Origin: Rotaria macrura
Taxonomy: Eukaryota; Rotifera; Eurotatoria; Philodinida; Philodinidae
Length of the DNA: 64,000 nt
Direction: 5' to 3'
NCBI GenBank assembly: GCA_900239685.1
Contig: OENT01000451.1
Coordinates: 1-64,000 of the forward strand
Shown here: in pieces, positions 37,501 through 51,056 of the stretch
Numbering within the stretch: position 1 is the first letter of the stretch
Layout: each line of letters begins with the position of its first letter
Notes under the pieces: model-generated
What the model was told of the DNA's origin: nothing
Databases searched by the model: none
Seen by the model: the letters and a program-made list of their open reading frames with translations, nothing else
Made by a program: the position numbers and the translations under genes

Positions 37501-39402
37501 CTGATGGAAAATAAAATATCACTATGTGAAAAGTATTGAAATAAAATCACACAAAATAATATGGCAAACAGCTGCTGCTAAAGTTTGCCGTTGACACCAC
37601 TACAATGATTACGTGTTCACATAGGAATAAGAATGAATAGCGATAGTTTGCCGATTGATTATGACATACTCATAAACGATGTGCAAAAGGTTAATATAAT
37701 ACATACCTTTAGCATATCTTCCATTGATAAAAGCATTAATTCATCTTGATGAGTTTCAAGTAGAGCAATACCCATACGAAATATGACTTCGATTCCCTAT
37801 GTTATTGAATATTATGCATAGGTATAGATTTATAGTTTATTCAATCAATGATTACCTCATTTAAAAATATATCCATCAAACGAGAAACAACATTAAGTGA
37901 AAATTGAGTTGTAAATAATGTTAAAAACCAACTAGAGGCATATACTGAAGTATTAAAATTTTCGACTTGAAAATGCCGATAAAGATCAGGTAAACATTCC
38001 TATCGAACGATAAAGATTTAAACATGAGTATTTAAGAAAAACCATGACATACTTGGATCATACATTCAAGTTGATAAATACAAAGACCCAAACAAAACAT
38101 GTCTGGTTTATACATATCACGCATTGAAAAATCTTTCATTATAGATACAAGTACGGCGAATGCTTCCTCTTCAGGCATCTATCAATAGAAATTTGATTAG
38201 AAAAACATTTTATGTCCATATTTAATTATGACAACTGACATGCATAAGTAGAAGTCCAACAATAAAGCCTATGCCTTGACAATAGCCAACTTCTCGATCG
38301 AATAATGAATATGCCTAGAAAAAAAAATATAGGAACTTATAGGAAAAAAAGATTTACAGTCAATTTTGAAGATTCCATTCGACTATTAAAGATCAGACAT
38401 AGTCATAATGAACTTTCATTATTAGCTGCATAGTTAAAGATGAATCGATCTTTAAGGCAAAAGTACTGTATGCTGCAGCAAAGTACGATAAGTCATGTCT
38501 CATAGATAAAATAGAATCCCGAAGATATGTGTGACATTATAAATAAGAACAACTTGACTAAACAGTTTTACTTGCAATTTACTGAGTATTTCATTTCATT
38601 TCATTTCTCAATATGTCAAATTTCAAAAGCTCAGCTCGTAAATATCAAACCTTGATCACATTGAATAATCGTTCTTGACCAATTCCATGTTTTTCTTTGA
38701 AAAATTCATGTTCGGGATATGTTCGTGAAATGTCACGACGAATCACTTTTTCGCATGACGATGTCATCTTTATATAATCAACATATTTTTCTTTAACACG
38801 TGACGTGTCAGTTTTAGTTAAACATTGCCAAACTAATGGACGAAAATGAACTGGAACACCATTACGAATTAAATCCTAAAGAAAAATATCGATGATTTTT
38901 TTCTGGTTTCTATTCGACTATTTTTACTTTAATCCACTGTGGTTTTTTTTTAATATAAGTCGACCAATTATTTATTACTTTATTCCATACAACCCATTCA
39001 TTTTCCAGATTACCTATATTATTATTATTATTTACTTGAAACGAAAAATAGCCAGATTTATCAATTTTATACCGTCACTATCAGTTGTTAAATTGCTCAA
39101 GTCGCTTGAAACCGAATCTTGTCGAAATTGTTTGTGATGTAATTCAGGCGAACGTGTATTTATTGAAGTACCTTGTGTAGGGTTAACTGGCGACTTCAGA
39201 TCATATTCAATACGTCTGTCTCGGCAAAGAAAAAAAAAGAGTACAATACATATGTATAGATATTTGAGTACATTCAAATAAAAAGAAAAGAAAATAACAC
39301 ATTTATTATTTACCGATTCTCTTCTTCAAGTCTTTTCAATAGTTCAATTTCATCATCAGTCATGTCAGTTACATATGATTGTTGAGACGAAGGCTGTGTC
39401 AT
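34573..39402 (-). CDS. EVI5: EVI5-type TBC domain / coiled-coil Rab GTPase-activating protein
   Basis: Rab GAP of the EVI5 family (Rab11/Rab35 traffic, cytokinesis in vertebrates). Exons: 39402-39314, 39215-39073, 39013-38928, 38875-38651, 38314-38240, 38178-38053, 37999-37856, 37796-37707, 36735-36638, 36570-36510, 36437-36384, 36333-36088, 36021-35551, 35489-35394, 35341-35264, 35083-34937, 34839-34573; 831 aa, frame kept at all junctions (human EVI5 is about 810). The N-terminus has [14 protein letters not shown]. The TBC domain spans about 107-320, with arginine finger R157 in [12 protein letters not shown] and glutamine finger Q194 in GYCQG, so it should be catalytically competent. Long coiled coils follow: [36 protein letters not shown]. 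The Ser-rich tail is less certain: the preceding exon also reads straight to a stop at 34922. An in-frame stop just upstream fixes the start. Confidence 0.95.
37036..37131 (-). CDS. EVI5: Alternative first coding exon inside EVI5 (TBC-less isoform)
   Basis: Within the 971-bp intron that separates the TBC-domain exons from the coiled-coil exons lies a 32-codon exon beginning with ATG ([20 protein letters not shown]) and ending in a strong donor (TCG|GTAAGT). The codon before the ATG is TAA and no acceptor lies between them, so it cannot be an internal exon of the long form. It ends in phase 0, exactly matching the next EVI5 exon at 36735. Splicing would give a protein of about 537 aa with the whole coiled-coil part and no GAP domain. 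A GAGA-rich tract (37321-37364) lies 190-230 nt upstream and could belong to its promoter. Confidence 0.65.
37321..37364. repeat. (CT)n/(GA)n-rich tract
   Basis: Imperfect CT repeat on plus (GA on the minus, transcribed strand), in the large EVI5 intron and just upstream of the alternative first exon. GAGA tracts are common near animal promoters; a functional role here is inference. Confidence 0.75.
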
Positions 39403-40861
39403 GCGTTTTTTTTATAGTCAATTGGACTCTATCGACAACAGTGATGACAAATATATAGAACAGAAAGAAAATAAAAAAGTGATCAAACAATACAGTATAT
39501 TTATACAGGCGAATAGAGTGGAGGTTGAAGACGAGTAAATGACATCATCGATGCTCCTCCTCTTCGCTTTCGAATAGGTGATTAAACATCTTCAGGTTCT
39601 TACTTTTCTTTCTTTTCTTTTCTACTCATCGAAAATGGCGAAATCAATTGAATTTTACAAGCTACGGGCTACTCGTATGCGAGCCATACCATTTTACTTT
39701 TATAATGATATTTATGTTTTTCTATTCAGTCACGCGCCTCTATTAACACTCCATTCTTTGAGCACACATACATTATGATATCCTTTTGTCTTTTATAGAA
39801 AAAAAACACAGAAGAGACAAAGCAATTAAATAAATTATAAGCAAATAAGCAAATACATCATTGTTGTCTGCATTTAAGATCGGAAGTTCTAAGAAATGGC
39901 ATACATACCATAGTTCTTTTCCGTCGAAGGAAGACATAAAACAAGATTCGCAATTCTAGTTCATATAAATCAGTAAAAACGCAAAAATTCGACAATAAAA
40001 TCGTCTATCTATGTTTAAAATCGACACGTGGATCTGTTTGAGACATCCTTACCGTAAATGTTGATGATGATTAGATGATGAATCGTATATAGAAAAAGAG
40101 AAAAAAAATGCTTACTTGCTTTCTCTCACATTTTTCTCTTTAGTCTTTTTTTTTCTTTGCTTTTTTACCTTGAAACGTCGCTTTACGTTGCAATTCTTTC
40201 TCTTTCTTTCACCTGTGACGGTCGAGCTAACGCACATATTATGGCAATATTCTAAACATTGCTCGTTCCTACCCATTAGTATAAAATCAAACAGAACAAG
40301 AAACTCATAGCGTGAGAGATACTTGTACGCATAGATAACACTCTTCAACAGTCCAAGAAAAAAAAATGGAATAGTCATCAATATTATTTACTCGACAGTC
40401 ATCTCTTCCGGTGTTTATTGTTCGAGGCAAAGAGAAAAAGGGAAAAAACCTAAATAAATCAACCATTCACTAGGGAAATATATTATCCGTCGTAGGAAAT
40501 AATTCGTAGTCTTGAGTTTGTAGTTTGCATTTATTATGAACTATAGTACAAGACGAGAAGTACTGTTCATTATGTTAATAAGAACGGTTCAAGATGTGCT
40601 TTGTAAATTCTTTTTCACATGTGTCAATATTTATTTAGATCACTTTAAACATACCACTCGGTCTAAGTACATAAAGGAATGAATATGATCTCCGATTAAA
40701 GAAGAAAAAAGAGAAAGACTCGAAGTATTAAGCATAATCTCGAAATAATAGGAAAAAATCGACTTCTTGTTTTGAATTCAATTCATGATAGAGAAATTCG
40801 AATCTAAGCAGTCTTATTATTTAAAAAATAAACATTTATGTAACAGAAAATATAATATTCG
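39403..40861. other. EVI5 upstream flank and 3' flank of the hydrolase gene
   Basis: EVI5 and the hydrolase lie head to tail on minus. A possible noncoding 5' exon of EVI5 ends with a donor (CCT|GTATAA) near 39507; it contains an ATG pair but reads into a stop in the next exon, so it would be 5' UTR. No gene was found in the rest. Confidence 0.45.
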
Positions 40862-43800
40862 TTATGACGTTTGGGCATAAGTTCTTGTCCAATACATGAG
40901 ACTAATCAAATTAACGATTAGTATCAATGGAGATAATGGAAATTCGAAACCACAGCCGTTCGGTATACCATGTTTCGGTTTTTCAGGTAAGGCAACACCG
41001 ATACCACCATGATGAGCGGCGTGATCAAGTTGTAAATGATGTTCTTGGACAAAGCGACGTGCTTGAAATGCATGATATACACATTTAGTAGATCGACGAA
41101 GACCACTAAACACAATCAAATAATAAAATGAAGAGATGTGAAAAGAGAAATATAATTTCTTTACTTCAAACAACCGAGTAATATAACATTTTCGAAGGTT
41201 GACAGAATGTCGAATAATGAAGATTTTGTTGATCCAACAATTGACATTAAGAACATGAAAATCATACCAACGAGCAGACCCTGAAAAAGACCTTGAGTTT
41301 CATTAACAAGAAATATGTGAACGAAGACTCTGGAAAGTTCTCATTGATCAATTTTATGCACACAGCTTAAGAATATGTTAATTAATACGATTCATCTTTA
41401 GGATAACGAACGCTAAGGTACATGCTGCCGTTGCCTCTATCAAGATCATCTTCGTGATGCAATAAATTCGTTTCGTTATCTTGAAAAAATGTGTCATTTG
41501 TTATTTTAGATTAAGTTGAATAAATTAATAAGTTTTCAATCATTCAGAGTTTTTGATGATATAAAATGAGCATTGAAATGAATCAACAAGAATGAGTTTT
41601 TTGTTTTTATTTCATGTATTTAAAAACTCGAAAATAATCAAGAGTATCGATATTAACAAAATAAAACCCACATTTTGCAGTTTCTAGTATAGACAAACGT
41701 GAAGTTTTAAATGTTTATCAAATGATAGAACGAACGAAATATCCAGTGACGTAAATATCTTCAAAACAATCTATGATATTATTAAATTAAGATGCACTAT
41801 TGTTACGAAAATTTCTCTAGTCAACTTTTTTGTGTAGCGAACAAAATAGAATAGATGTTAATTTTGACATTCATTTTAATCTTTCATTGTGTTGTCTATA
41901 TTTGTGGAACTAAAGTATTTTTAATGGCAATATAGAACTTTCAAATTTTCAGCAGAAACGACTAGTGCCATATGTTCAGATTTCCTACCATACAAAGGAA
42001 CTAGGTCAAATATTTAATTCTAATATCAATAATTTTTCTTGCTTAAAACTACGAAAAAATAACCTACCAAATCTCTAAACGATACCGAACTCATCTTCAA
42101 CTAAGATTCGTCTTAAAAACAATATGTCAATGTTTTTAATATAAACCTTCAAGCTACCAGATTTTTCAGAGTTTTGAAGTTTAACGTACGTGTACCGAGA
42201 TTCGAAATAACAACCAAACAATTTAAATTGCTAGTATACAAAACGTTTGACACTAAGTTTTAAGACGAAATATATATTCTGAAAATCTTAAATCTCCCAG
42301 AAAATAGATTTATAGCTTTCAGAATTTTTATTTTCGTTCAATCATTCTATTACGACATCATATCATGTTTGTCGGAAGGAAATAGTCCAATTATCCAACA
42401 CGATCGAAGCTCGGTCTTGTTTGGCTATAATATTTTTATTTAGTATTACATAGCTATAGGTCATGTTTTGATTGATGGAAACACGGAATTTCGAAGAAAA
42501 TCAATAGCCTAATGTGTCAAGAAGAAAATTCAGTGTCAAAATATTTAGAAGAATGATAGACAAGAAACTTATTGGTATCATCACGCAGTTTTTCTCAATT
42601 AGCTCACAATGGAAATCGACTTGATAACTTATCTTGAAATTGTGGTACTTCAACGAACAGAAATTATGGTAAAAACTCGATGAAAATTGAAGTTACGTGT
42701 TTTATTTAATATTCTACAATAGGAATTCAAGTTTTTTTCGTTTTACTATATTGAATCTTTAGGGCACTTGTACAATTGAAAACTAAGTATAAGAACTAAA
42801 ATTTATTTCATAGTTTTTCTATCCATTCAATGAATAAATATACCTGTAACAATCCAACAATATCATAAACAATACAATGCGAACGATGTTGACAACATTG
42901 TTGAAGTGCTTGTATTTCTACGGCATATTCTTCTGGTATCTCTCGTCTCGATTTTTTCGACGGTTCTTTGTTACGAATAGATTCATACAGTTCTAAAGGA
43001 AGAAAATTATATTCATATTGGTAGTAAAACATTTGTTTTCTTCTTCTCTCGTACTTAATAGTTCACGATTGATTTCGTCTGCACATTCCCCCTGTAAACC
43101 GTGTCCAGCATCTTCAAGTTTAACAAGACGGCACCCAAGAATCTGTGAAATTATTAAATACAACACATTTGCTTAATTTCAAACCAAATACAGACTCGTC
43201 GTATCATATATGAATTTGCTTCTCGCACGAGCCTATCTTCGGTGCCGACCACAATTAAGCATTCGAATGGTGCATAACGAATTTTAAGTAAATCTGCATA
43301 ACTAACATAATGCCTATAAACAGCAGAAATTTGTCCGACGAGACCAATTAGTGGTGGTTTAATACGTTGCCGAAAGCGTTCAACATGATAATCATATAAT
43401 GGCTAAAAGAAATAATAAAAGAAATTCATTTTTATCGAAATGAATTCGAGGGTTTTTTCTTTTTTGCTCGATTTACTTTTCGTTTATCTGGGTCATTTAG
43501 TGTTTTTGTACCATAAAGCATAGCCATGGCATTGTTTACTACTGAATATTCATCACGAGCTAATATTGATCGAATCATATGACGAACACCGACGAATGGT
43601 GCTCGACCAGCAAGGCCACCAGCATGTGTTGCTAAAAGTGTTAAGGAAAGGATTTTTTCAGGAGCTAATAATGCTACTTCAAGTGCAATCATTCCACCCA
43701 TTGATATTCCAACAACATGACATTGACTCCACTTTAAATGATCAACTAATGCAATGGCATCTTTTGCCATTTGTGTCGTTGAATAATGAAAAGTCAATGG

Positions 43801-44103
43801 AGATGATGACCGTCCATAACCACGATTATCAAAGCTAACACACTGAACAAGAATACGTTGAAAAATTATCGAATGATTTTTGACTACATACTTGATACTG
43901 AGATTGTTGACTGAAAAATTGAGTCTGAAAGTAAAATTTGTTAAGGATAAGAGTGATGAATTCCTATATCATACTTGTCGGTACCAAGCCACACCATCAG
44001 CTAATAAACCCATGATAAATAAAATTTTGATGTCACCCGAGCCATGCAATTCATAAAATAATGTTAGATTTTGATTTGAAGATGATAATTTAACGTACGG
44101 CAT
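40862..44103 (-). CDS. Alpha/beta hydrolase with C-terminal membrane segments
   Basis: Exons: 44103-43975, 43924-43892, 43842-43477, 43402-43196, 43142-43055, 42992-42844, 41280-41165, 41105-40862; 443 aa, frame kept throughout. The N-terminal 280 residues are an alpha/beta hydrolase with all three catalytic residues: Ser101 in VVGISMGGM, Asp232 in VVGTEDRLV and His259 in DAGHGL. FDNRGYGRS is the usual strand-4 motif. The substrate is unknown. The last two exons, after a 1563-bp intron, encode hydrophobic stretches (GLLVGMIFMFLMSIVGS; PLSPLILIVNLISLMYW) around a His-rich loop (HHLQLDHAAHHGG). They join in phase but could instead belong to a separate small membrane-protein gene. Confidence 0.85.
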
Positions 44104-47100
44104 ACTTTTTTTGAAAATATGAATTCTAATCCTACAAATGGTTTACTCTGTATTCAAATCAAATTATCATTTATTCATTGATTACTACTTACTACAATGA
44201 AGAGTTTCTATTGGACGATATACATATCCATTGGGATGCAATGGAGACAAACGAAACGAACATAGGCAGATAGAGATAGAGATAGAGATAGAGTAACAGA
44301 ACCCCATGACTTCTGTTTTTATTATACATGATGTTAAAGATAGCATTTTAAGTATTACATTCGAGTGTAAATACAAATCCTAAGGATTTTTCATTATCAG
44401 AAGATGAGATTTGCCTGTCATGGCAATCACACCAAAATAATTCAAATATTAACTATTCACACAGTTTATGACGCTAACTAAAAATGTTGGTTACTGTTCC
44501 ACAATATTTTTCAAAACGTTCTTGAAATATTCGAATAGCATTGGATCGTGGGAACGTGTTTGAATATCAAGTAACTCTATATTGTAAACATTTCTAACAT
44601 AGAAATGACATCGATTATTTCTTTTTATTTTCATTTCAAAGTCTCATGTGAGATCATGCACACAAAGCGAGTAAAGCAACAGCTTCGTGCATCCATCGCT
44701 CGTTATCTTTTCTCATTCAGATAACGGGTATGTAGCATGTTTAGTTGTCTCATAAAATTGGTAGATTGTTTTTTTTTCATACGAAAGACAAACAGACAGG
44801 AAAATATTTGATTATCTAATCACGTTGTTTTAACTGCTTCATATCTCAGAATAACAAGAATCTATTCTTTATTTATAACTAGAAAACTAGACAAAGAATA
44901 GATACACTAGGGTTTTTTAAGAGTTAAAAATAATGTGTCAATACCAGAGGTCAATTGTGATCTACTGACAAAATTGTAAAATCATGTCAAAAGCGACCCC
45001 TTTGTCTTCTTCAAATTTAATCAAGAACCTTTTAAAATGAAAATATTGACAAATATTTTCATTTTCGACAGAAATTAACATATTGATCAATAATTAAATG
45101 AATGCTTAGGTGTAGTTTTCCATGAATTACAGTGGAAAAAATCATGATGACTATTCTCTTATAAAGTAGATGTTATAAAATTGACATGCGCTAGTTGATC
45201 TTATTCGGTTCTTGACAAAGATTCAATTAATCATTATGTAAAAAAGATTGACATAAAGTAGCTTTGGATGGTTATCGACAGTCTTCAATGAATATGCTTC
45301 ACTGTCTATGAAGACATCAGCAAGGCGAGACGATTTCACTGTTATACGTTTGTCAGTGACATATCAAAATGATCAGTAGTCAATTTTGTGGCGTTGTTCT
45401 TAATTCGCAATATTAAAATGACAAGCTTCCATATTGAAATGAAGAAATTTTTAACACATAAATGTCCTATGTGAAGTTAAATATTCATCGTCAGGCAGTA
45501 TTTACTTTTGCCGGAAGCATTTCAATTAATGAAATAAGAAGATTTGAACACAATCATCTCGAAGTATTGATATAAGTATTCAAGAATCCTTGAGGAAAAA
45601 TCACTGTAAGACATAAATGAAATTGTTGAACGATATTTCATCGCTACTCGTATGATTGTGCTGCAGGATGAAACGGTGCGCGTAGTTCAAGACAGACGCA
45701 ATCGATTTCATGGACATCAGGGTTAATGCATATAGACTTCACTTTCGTCTATGAGTTGTCGATACTTTAACGTTTTACGTATGCTATTCGACTTGAGTAG
45801 TTATATTATACATTCAAGCTACATTTAATCATACTGAATTCCAAGAATATCTTTGAATATTTCACGCAGCACTCACTCATAACGATAAAAGCTGCATGAT
45901 GTCATTCAAAAATCATCAGGATTTCTACTCGTGCGTAAAGTCTGGACAAATAGAGAAAAAACTAGACGCATTATGCCTAGTAATAGTGTCATAAATAAAG
46001 AGCTCATGGGTGTTTTTTTATAACTATGGAAAAATAGTTCTCAAAAATACAGTACGACGGATTTCTTGAGTCGTCAAACCTAGTCGACAACAGCACAGAT
46101 TATTCGTGTTAATTTGTTGTGTTTTTAATGGAAATTATTATTTCGTTCATATCTGGGGACAATCATGATCGTCTCTGTCATAGAAACTACACTATCACAT
46201 TAATTATATCCGTACTTTTAAAAGTGCAATTGCTCGGTAAATTTTTCTTATTTTTGCATTATATCAAAATAAGTAATATATACGACCTGTCATCGTTTGT
46301 AATCAAGATTTAAGCGAAGACCTTTATCGGATACTTGAGTTAATATGCACATTACAGAGACACAGGGTACGTATACAGTTTTATAGTTATCCTTTCTAGT
46401 ATATATTTTTCAACATCGACTATCAAAGTGTGGCATGGGAGTCAGTTTTTGAACTTTCAACTCTGATTGACAGACGCAACTTCTATCGTAGTTTGATGTT
46501 CCTGGTTAATTTACTTCTCTGTTGAAACGATGATCTATAGTTGTTAATTTCACATACTTTCATCTGCATGACTAAGTAGACAATGTTTATCCTATTCGTA
46601 GAGCTGTTTGGAGTGCATAATAGTTTCTTTTAGAAAAGTTTTGAAGAGACTTTGAAATTTCCTTTGTTATTTAACAACAACGCTAGATCAATAGAATACT
46701 ATATGAATCATTTTGATTTGTTGAAAATCAGCTGTACAACTCGTATGAACGGTATGTTATGATGCATTCTCATTGTCAACATAACTGTTGGAAATTTTCT
46801 AAAAACTATTTAGTTTTGTAACGACTAGAAAATAAATCAATGCTTCTTCTATATCTGTCTCTTAATACATACCAGAAAAGTTAGTCATTCTTGTTTTACC
46901 GAACTGTAGTTCATTTTCATTGTCTATTTAATCTCAATTTACATGTATTGAAAATACAAACACCCAAGAAATTTCGACATTGCCAAGTACTTCGTTTCAA
47001 GAGAAAAAAATATCTATGCTCCACACAATACTAAGTGGAAGGCAAAACTCAATAGTTTTAAATAGGATGAGGAAGAAAAATGAAATCCCAAAGCATGAAA

Positions 47101-48614
47101 AGGAAATACTTTTCTAGCATACATCAATCTTAATTTTTGCTTGGTTTAATGGAAGAAAATGTAAATCTAATGTAAGCAAGGATTGTGCTCTTCGAGAGTA
47201 TTAAATGGAAGTCCAGTTTTGAATTACTATTCATGATTGATGATCAAATACTACAAAGCATGTTTCATTTTGACTTCCCTGTGAAATATGGTTATGTGAT
47301 TAAGAACTGTCAATAAATGTTGCGACGCTGTAGAGTGAAAATTGAAAAGAATGAATTTTCGGTGTTAAAATTTAAGACGTGGTAGAGGAGCGAAGAGCAA
47401 AACTGACTGCGTCAAAGTGTTTCCCTATAGAGTGAAAGATCTCGAAACACGATATTATTGTTCCGCAGGGTCTACAAGAATGATGCTCATTGCACCATGA
47501 TACTGTCTGGGTATTCTTCTCGTTCTCTAAATGAGAGAGACAAGCAAGGAATAATTGAAACATTTCTCATTGAATGATATTGCTGAGAGAACTTCATTAT
47601 GTTGACTGAATGTATGACGAGTTGCTCAGAAAATCAGACAGTCTGAGAACGAAATAGAGAATCTGACTTTTCTAATTTAAGAAACCTGATGTGAGTGTGG
47701 GTGTCGGTTACAATAGCAAGATAGTCTAGTCGGATAAGAAACTTATGATATCTTTGCTTTGTTCACGATCTCAACATAGGAAACTATTATGTATGTTTTC
47801 TTCTGATTGGAATAAAATGATTTTGAGTCTAAACCGTTTCCAATCTAATAAAATATTTCCGGGCCCAAATAATCAAGCCATTGGAAAACCAGTACCAGAA
47901 TATTGAATCGAATCTCAAAATAATAATTTTCAAAGTTTTGAATGAACTTAGTAGTTTTATTGATTTAACATCTATTTTGCACGAAGGAAATCATTTGATG
48001 TACTGTTTTCTGATTTGAATATGACTGAAATAGACTTCGTTTTTGAGAAAACGAAATCGATAGACAAATTTTTCTTCAACTGCTTATTTTGCCCTTGACC
48101 TGGATTCTCTCAGTAGTATTAGTCAAAAATGCAATAGTTATTTTCCAACTAACTTCATTCATGTCAATCGCGTACATAATTCACAATCTATTGCAAACAC
48201 AGATAAATTTTTTTGTTTTGAATTCCAGTCAATACCAAGTAGGCTGAATTTTGCAATGTTTTATCATCATGAATTAAACCGAAAAAAATTCTTACAATTT
48301 CAACTTTTGAAATAGACGGTAACTTTATTGTGTAAAGAAAAAAACGAAGCGAGTTTCATCAATCATCATTTATTGCTGTAGATTATAGTGCTTTGACAGT
48401 TTAATTGATTTTTTTGATTGCACAGAACGAAACATTGGTAAGTAGTTTTTTGCACGGTGTTGATACTTATGAGGGTTCGTTGGCATCGAGTGCTTTTTTT
48501 TAAAGGTCTACTCTATCAACATCAACTACTGATTATAAAAAAAGTTCTTGTTGAAAATAAAACAATCATCCGACATTTAGTCATTCTATGCGGATAAAAT
48601 ATCCTATGAATAAG
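44104..48614. other. 4.5-kb gene-poor stretch
   Basis: Begins with the promoter side of the hydrolase gene. A perfect (GATAGA)n microsatellite lies at about 44269-44293. A Cys-containing ATG frame on minus at 47372-47563 has no supporting splice or family evidence. No exon can be supported. Confidence 0.5.
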
Positions 48615-48818
48615 TTACGCTGATGGTTGCTGTTCGAAATCTGAATACCATTTAATCATCATGCGAATAATTTGTAAATGACTACTGCAGAGTTTATTCA
48701 TCATCATATTCAGATCTGTGAAATAAGGTGGAGTCAAACTGTAAGAATGAAATGAATTCATGTTAGTTTTCTTTTCATTTCTATTCGACAAGCGTGCCCA
48801 AGAAGAAGACATTCTCAT
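48615..48818 (-). CDS. Hypothetical small protein or terminal exon
   Basis: A 67-codon frame begins MRMSSSWARLSNRNEKK and ends IKWYSDFEQQPSA-stop; codon use is coding-like and Met-rich in the middle (NMMMNKLCSSHLQIIRMMIK). An acceptor-like TAATAG directly precedes the first ATG, so it may be a last exon whose upstream part was separated by the hAT-derived piece at 48858-48997. No family recognised. Confidence 0.35.
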   Translation of the reverse strand: MRMSSSWARLSNRNEKKTNMNSFHSYSLTPPYFTDLNMMMNKLCSSHLQIIRMMIKWYSDFEQQPSA

Positions 48819-48857
48819 CTATTATGAAAAGTGTATGATCCATCAACTAAAATATCA

Positions 48858-48997
48858 ATGGGGTGTTCACTGGGCAGGGTTAACAAAATTTACATTTCCT
48901 AGCTCTAGGCTAGGCCAGGATACTTTTTCATTTCATGATTTTTTTCGCCGATTGGGCAGGACAAGATATAAAATATTAACCCCCGTGGACACGCGTG
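48858..48997. mobile_element. 140-bp hAT-derived element (solo ends)
   Basis: The left end GGGGTGTTCACTGGGCAGGG and, inverted, the right end CACGCGTGTCCACGGGGG resemble the ends of the hAT relic at 11190-12302 (AGGTGACCACAGGGCAAGG). Internal GGGCAGGG and GGGCAGGA units match its subterminal repeats. No coding sequence and no recognisable 8-bp duplication, so it is an old internally deleted copy. Confidence 0.55.
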
Positions 48998-51056
48998 CTA
49001 CCTATCACAGCATGCTCTTTTTCAAAACTTTAAAAGCTTAAATTATCCATTTCATCACAGCGAGCTTTCAATCAATCGGTTTAATGTTAAATGAATATAG
49101 GTTACGGCTCATAAGAGTAGTTAAAGTCCAAAGAATTTACTTCGAATTTCATAAAATTATAGTGTTAGAATAGCTATAACTATCAAGAAAAATAAATACT
49201 TGTAGCTTTATGTAAAAAAATGTAATTCAGAACATTTTGTGCATATAGTTCTAAAAAATGCCGAATAGTAGTGAATAGTCGCTAGACATTTTGATTCTAG
49301 CAGAAATATTTAATTTATACTATAACACTGGTTAGGCACTGGTGAGCAATTCTACTACTCACATGTTAGCGTAGACCATCCCTCATTGGTCTTTCATTCT
49401 TCACTATTTCTCCTCTTTCTCACCTCCTCGTGAGACATAAATATGATATTATGGTTTTTCATCGTTGTGATATCCTTTTGAAATGAAACTCATATGCAAG
49501 CGAAACCGAATTTGTAAACCCACTTTCATATGCAAACGATAAATCACACCTTTTATCTACAAGAGAAAAAGAACTATTGCATCTTACCAAATTCTACAAC
49601 AAGGTTAACATACAAAAAGAAAGCCCCAGGCACATAAAAAGGACACTTTCATGCCTTCGACAGAAATACTATGAAATTGAATATCCTATTACACAACTAT
49701 TTCGGATGTATACAGAAAATTTTAATGTATTGAGGGTACATTAAAACAACATTATTGCTCATATCTTTACCTGGAGTATACATGTTTTTTTTACTGTCGA
49801 TGACATTAGATAAATTGTTTCCTTCATTCACATTTTATGGCTTCTATCAGGAAAGTAGATCAGTAGTGATTCATTTTTCTCACTCTACATCTACACTTCA
49901 ATGTCCATCGAAAATCAGTATCTTGACAAGAAAACGTATTTCGGCCTGTGACTGTGCTCCGTTTTTCACCATACCGACATTTTCTATCTTATCAGGACTC
50001 CTTGTTATCACTGAAACTGGCAATAAAAAGACTTCTACACGATGTGTTACGTACTGCTTCTCAAAAAATAAGAAAAGCAAACAAAAAGTACTTCAACATT
50101 TTACTTTACTCTCTCCAACGAAACTCAACATTCCATACGGCGTACGTAATGTAGAAGGATATAAAACAAGCATATTTTCTCATTTATGTGTTTAGTCATG
50201 TTTTTGTGGCAATGAAAATATTTTGTTAACACTTCTTCGCATTACCGTTTATTTAAATTTCTGATGAATAGACTAGAATTTTTGTGTTGTAAAAGTAGAA
50301 ATATCTGTGAAACTTTCAGAAAGATTCTTGAAGTATGAAGCTTGGTTTTAAACCGCAGAATAGACAAAGCTTTCAAGTTGAAATTTTTTTCTCATCTACT
50401 CATTAAACGCGATTATGTAATATTTTACCGATATTTCCTTAAAGAATGATTGTTGAAGCTCCTTAATAGATGTAGAGCTTAGCGTAAAATATCTTTTGAT
50501 TTTATTTATTTCTTCAATTTTATTTTGAACTTTGTTGAGTCGAAGCGAGAGACGTACCAATGTAGCTGTGGTAGATATATCGTGCACCTGCGTGCCAAGC
50601 ATGTAGGAATAGCAAATCTCGTATTTATAATAGTCATTTCTTTTCACTCAGTTAGTACAGAGAGATCGACGAATGAGTTCATTTTCAACCTTTGATAAAA
50701 AGCAGCCGTTTAGCTATACATTTTGAACTATGAAAACATCCAGTGATTTCATTTGTGATGTACGGCATACTACCAATATTTGAATTGCTTTAGTATTATT
50801 GACATTCACTCTTGACGATGTGACGAAAATTATTTCATATTGTTTATACATTCTTCTCCTGTTTCATTATGCATGTAATTTTGGCTGCTCTTTCATTTGA
50901 AAATGCATGTAAACAATATTTTTGCCGTTTTCTAATAATTCTCAAGAAAACTTGAGTCAATCAAACCTTGGAAAATAAAAAATGAATTTTTGTATTTGTA
51001 TATAGTGAGCATTACAATACACTAAGGATCTCAAGCAACAACAAAACATATTCAAC
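48998..51056. other. Gene-poor stretch upstream of the LIM gene
   Basis: Two overlapping open frames on plus at 49755-50195 are not conserved-looking. On minus at 50396-50647 an open frame after an acceptor (CTGAG) contains a helical piece (LNKVQNKIEEINKIKRYF) that could be an orphan exon; support is weak. The last few hundred bases should contain the LIM-gene promoter. Confidence 0.4.

Noticed and set aside
47372-47563. 63-codon Cys-containing minus-strand frame with weak signal-like start
   Set aside because: No cleavage pattern, splice context or family; too short to support.
49755-50195. 146-codon plus-strand frame
   Set aside because: Ser/Thr/Phe-rich with no ATG context or splice support; a competing frame overlaps it. 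No recognisable motif.
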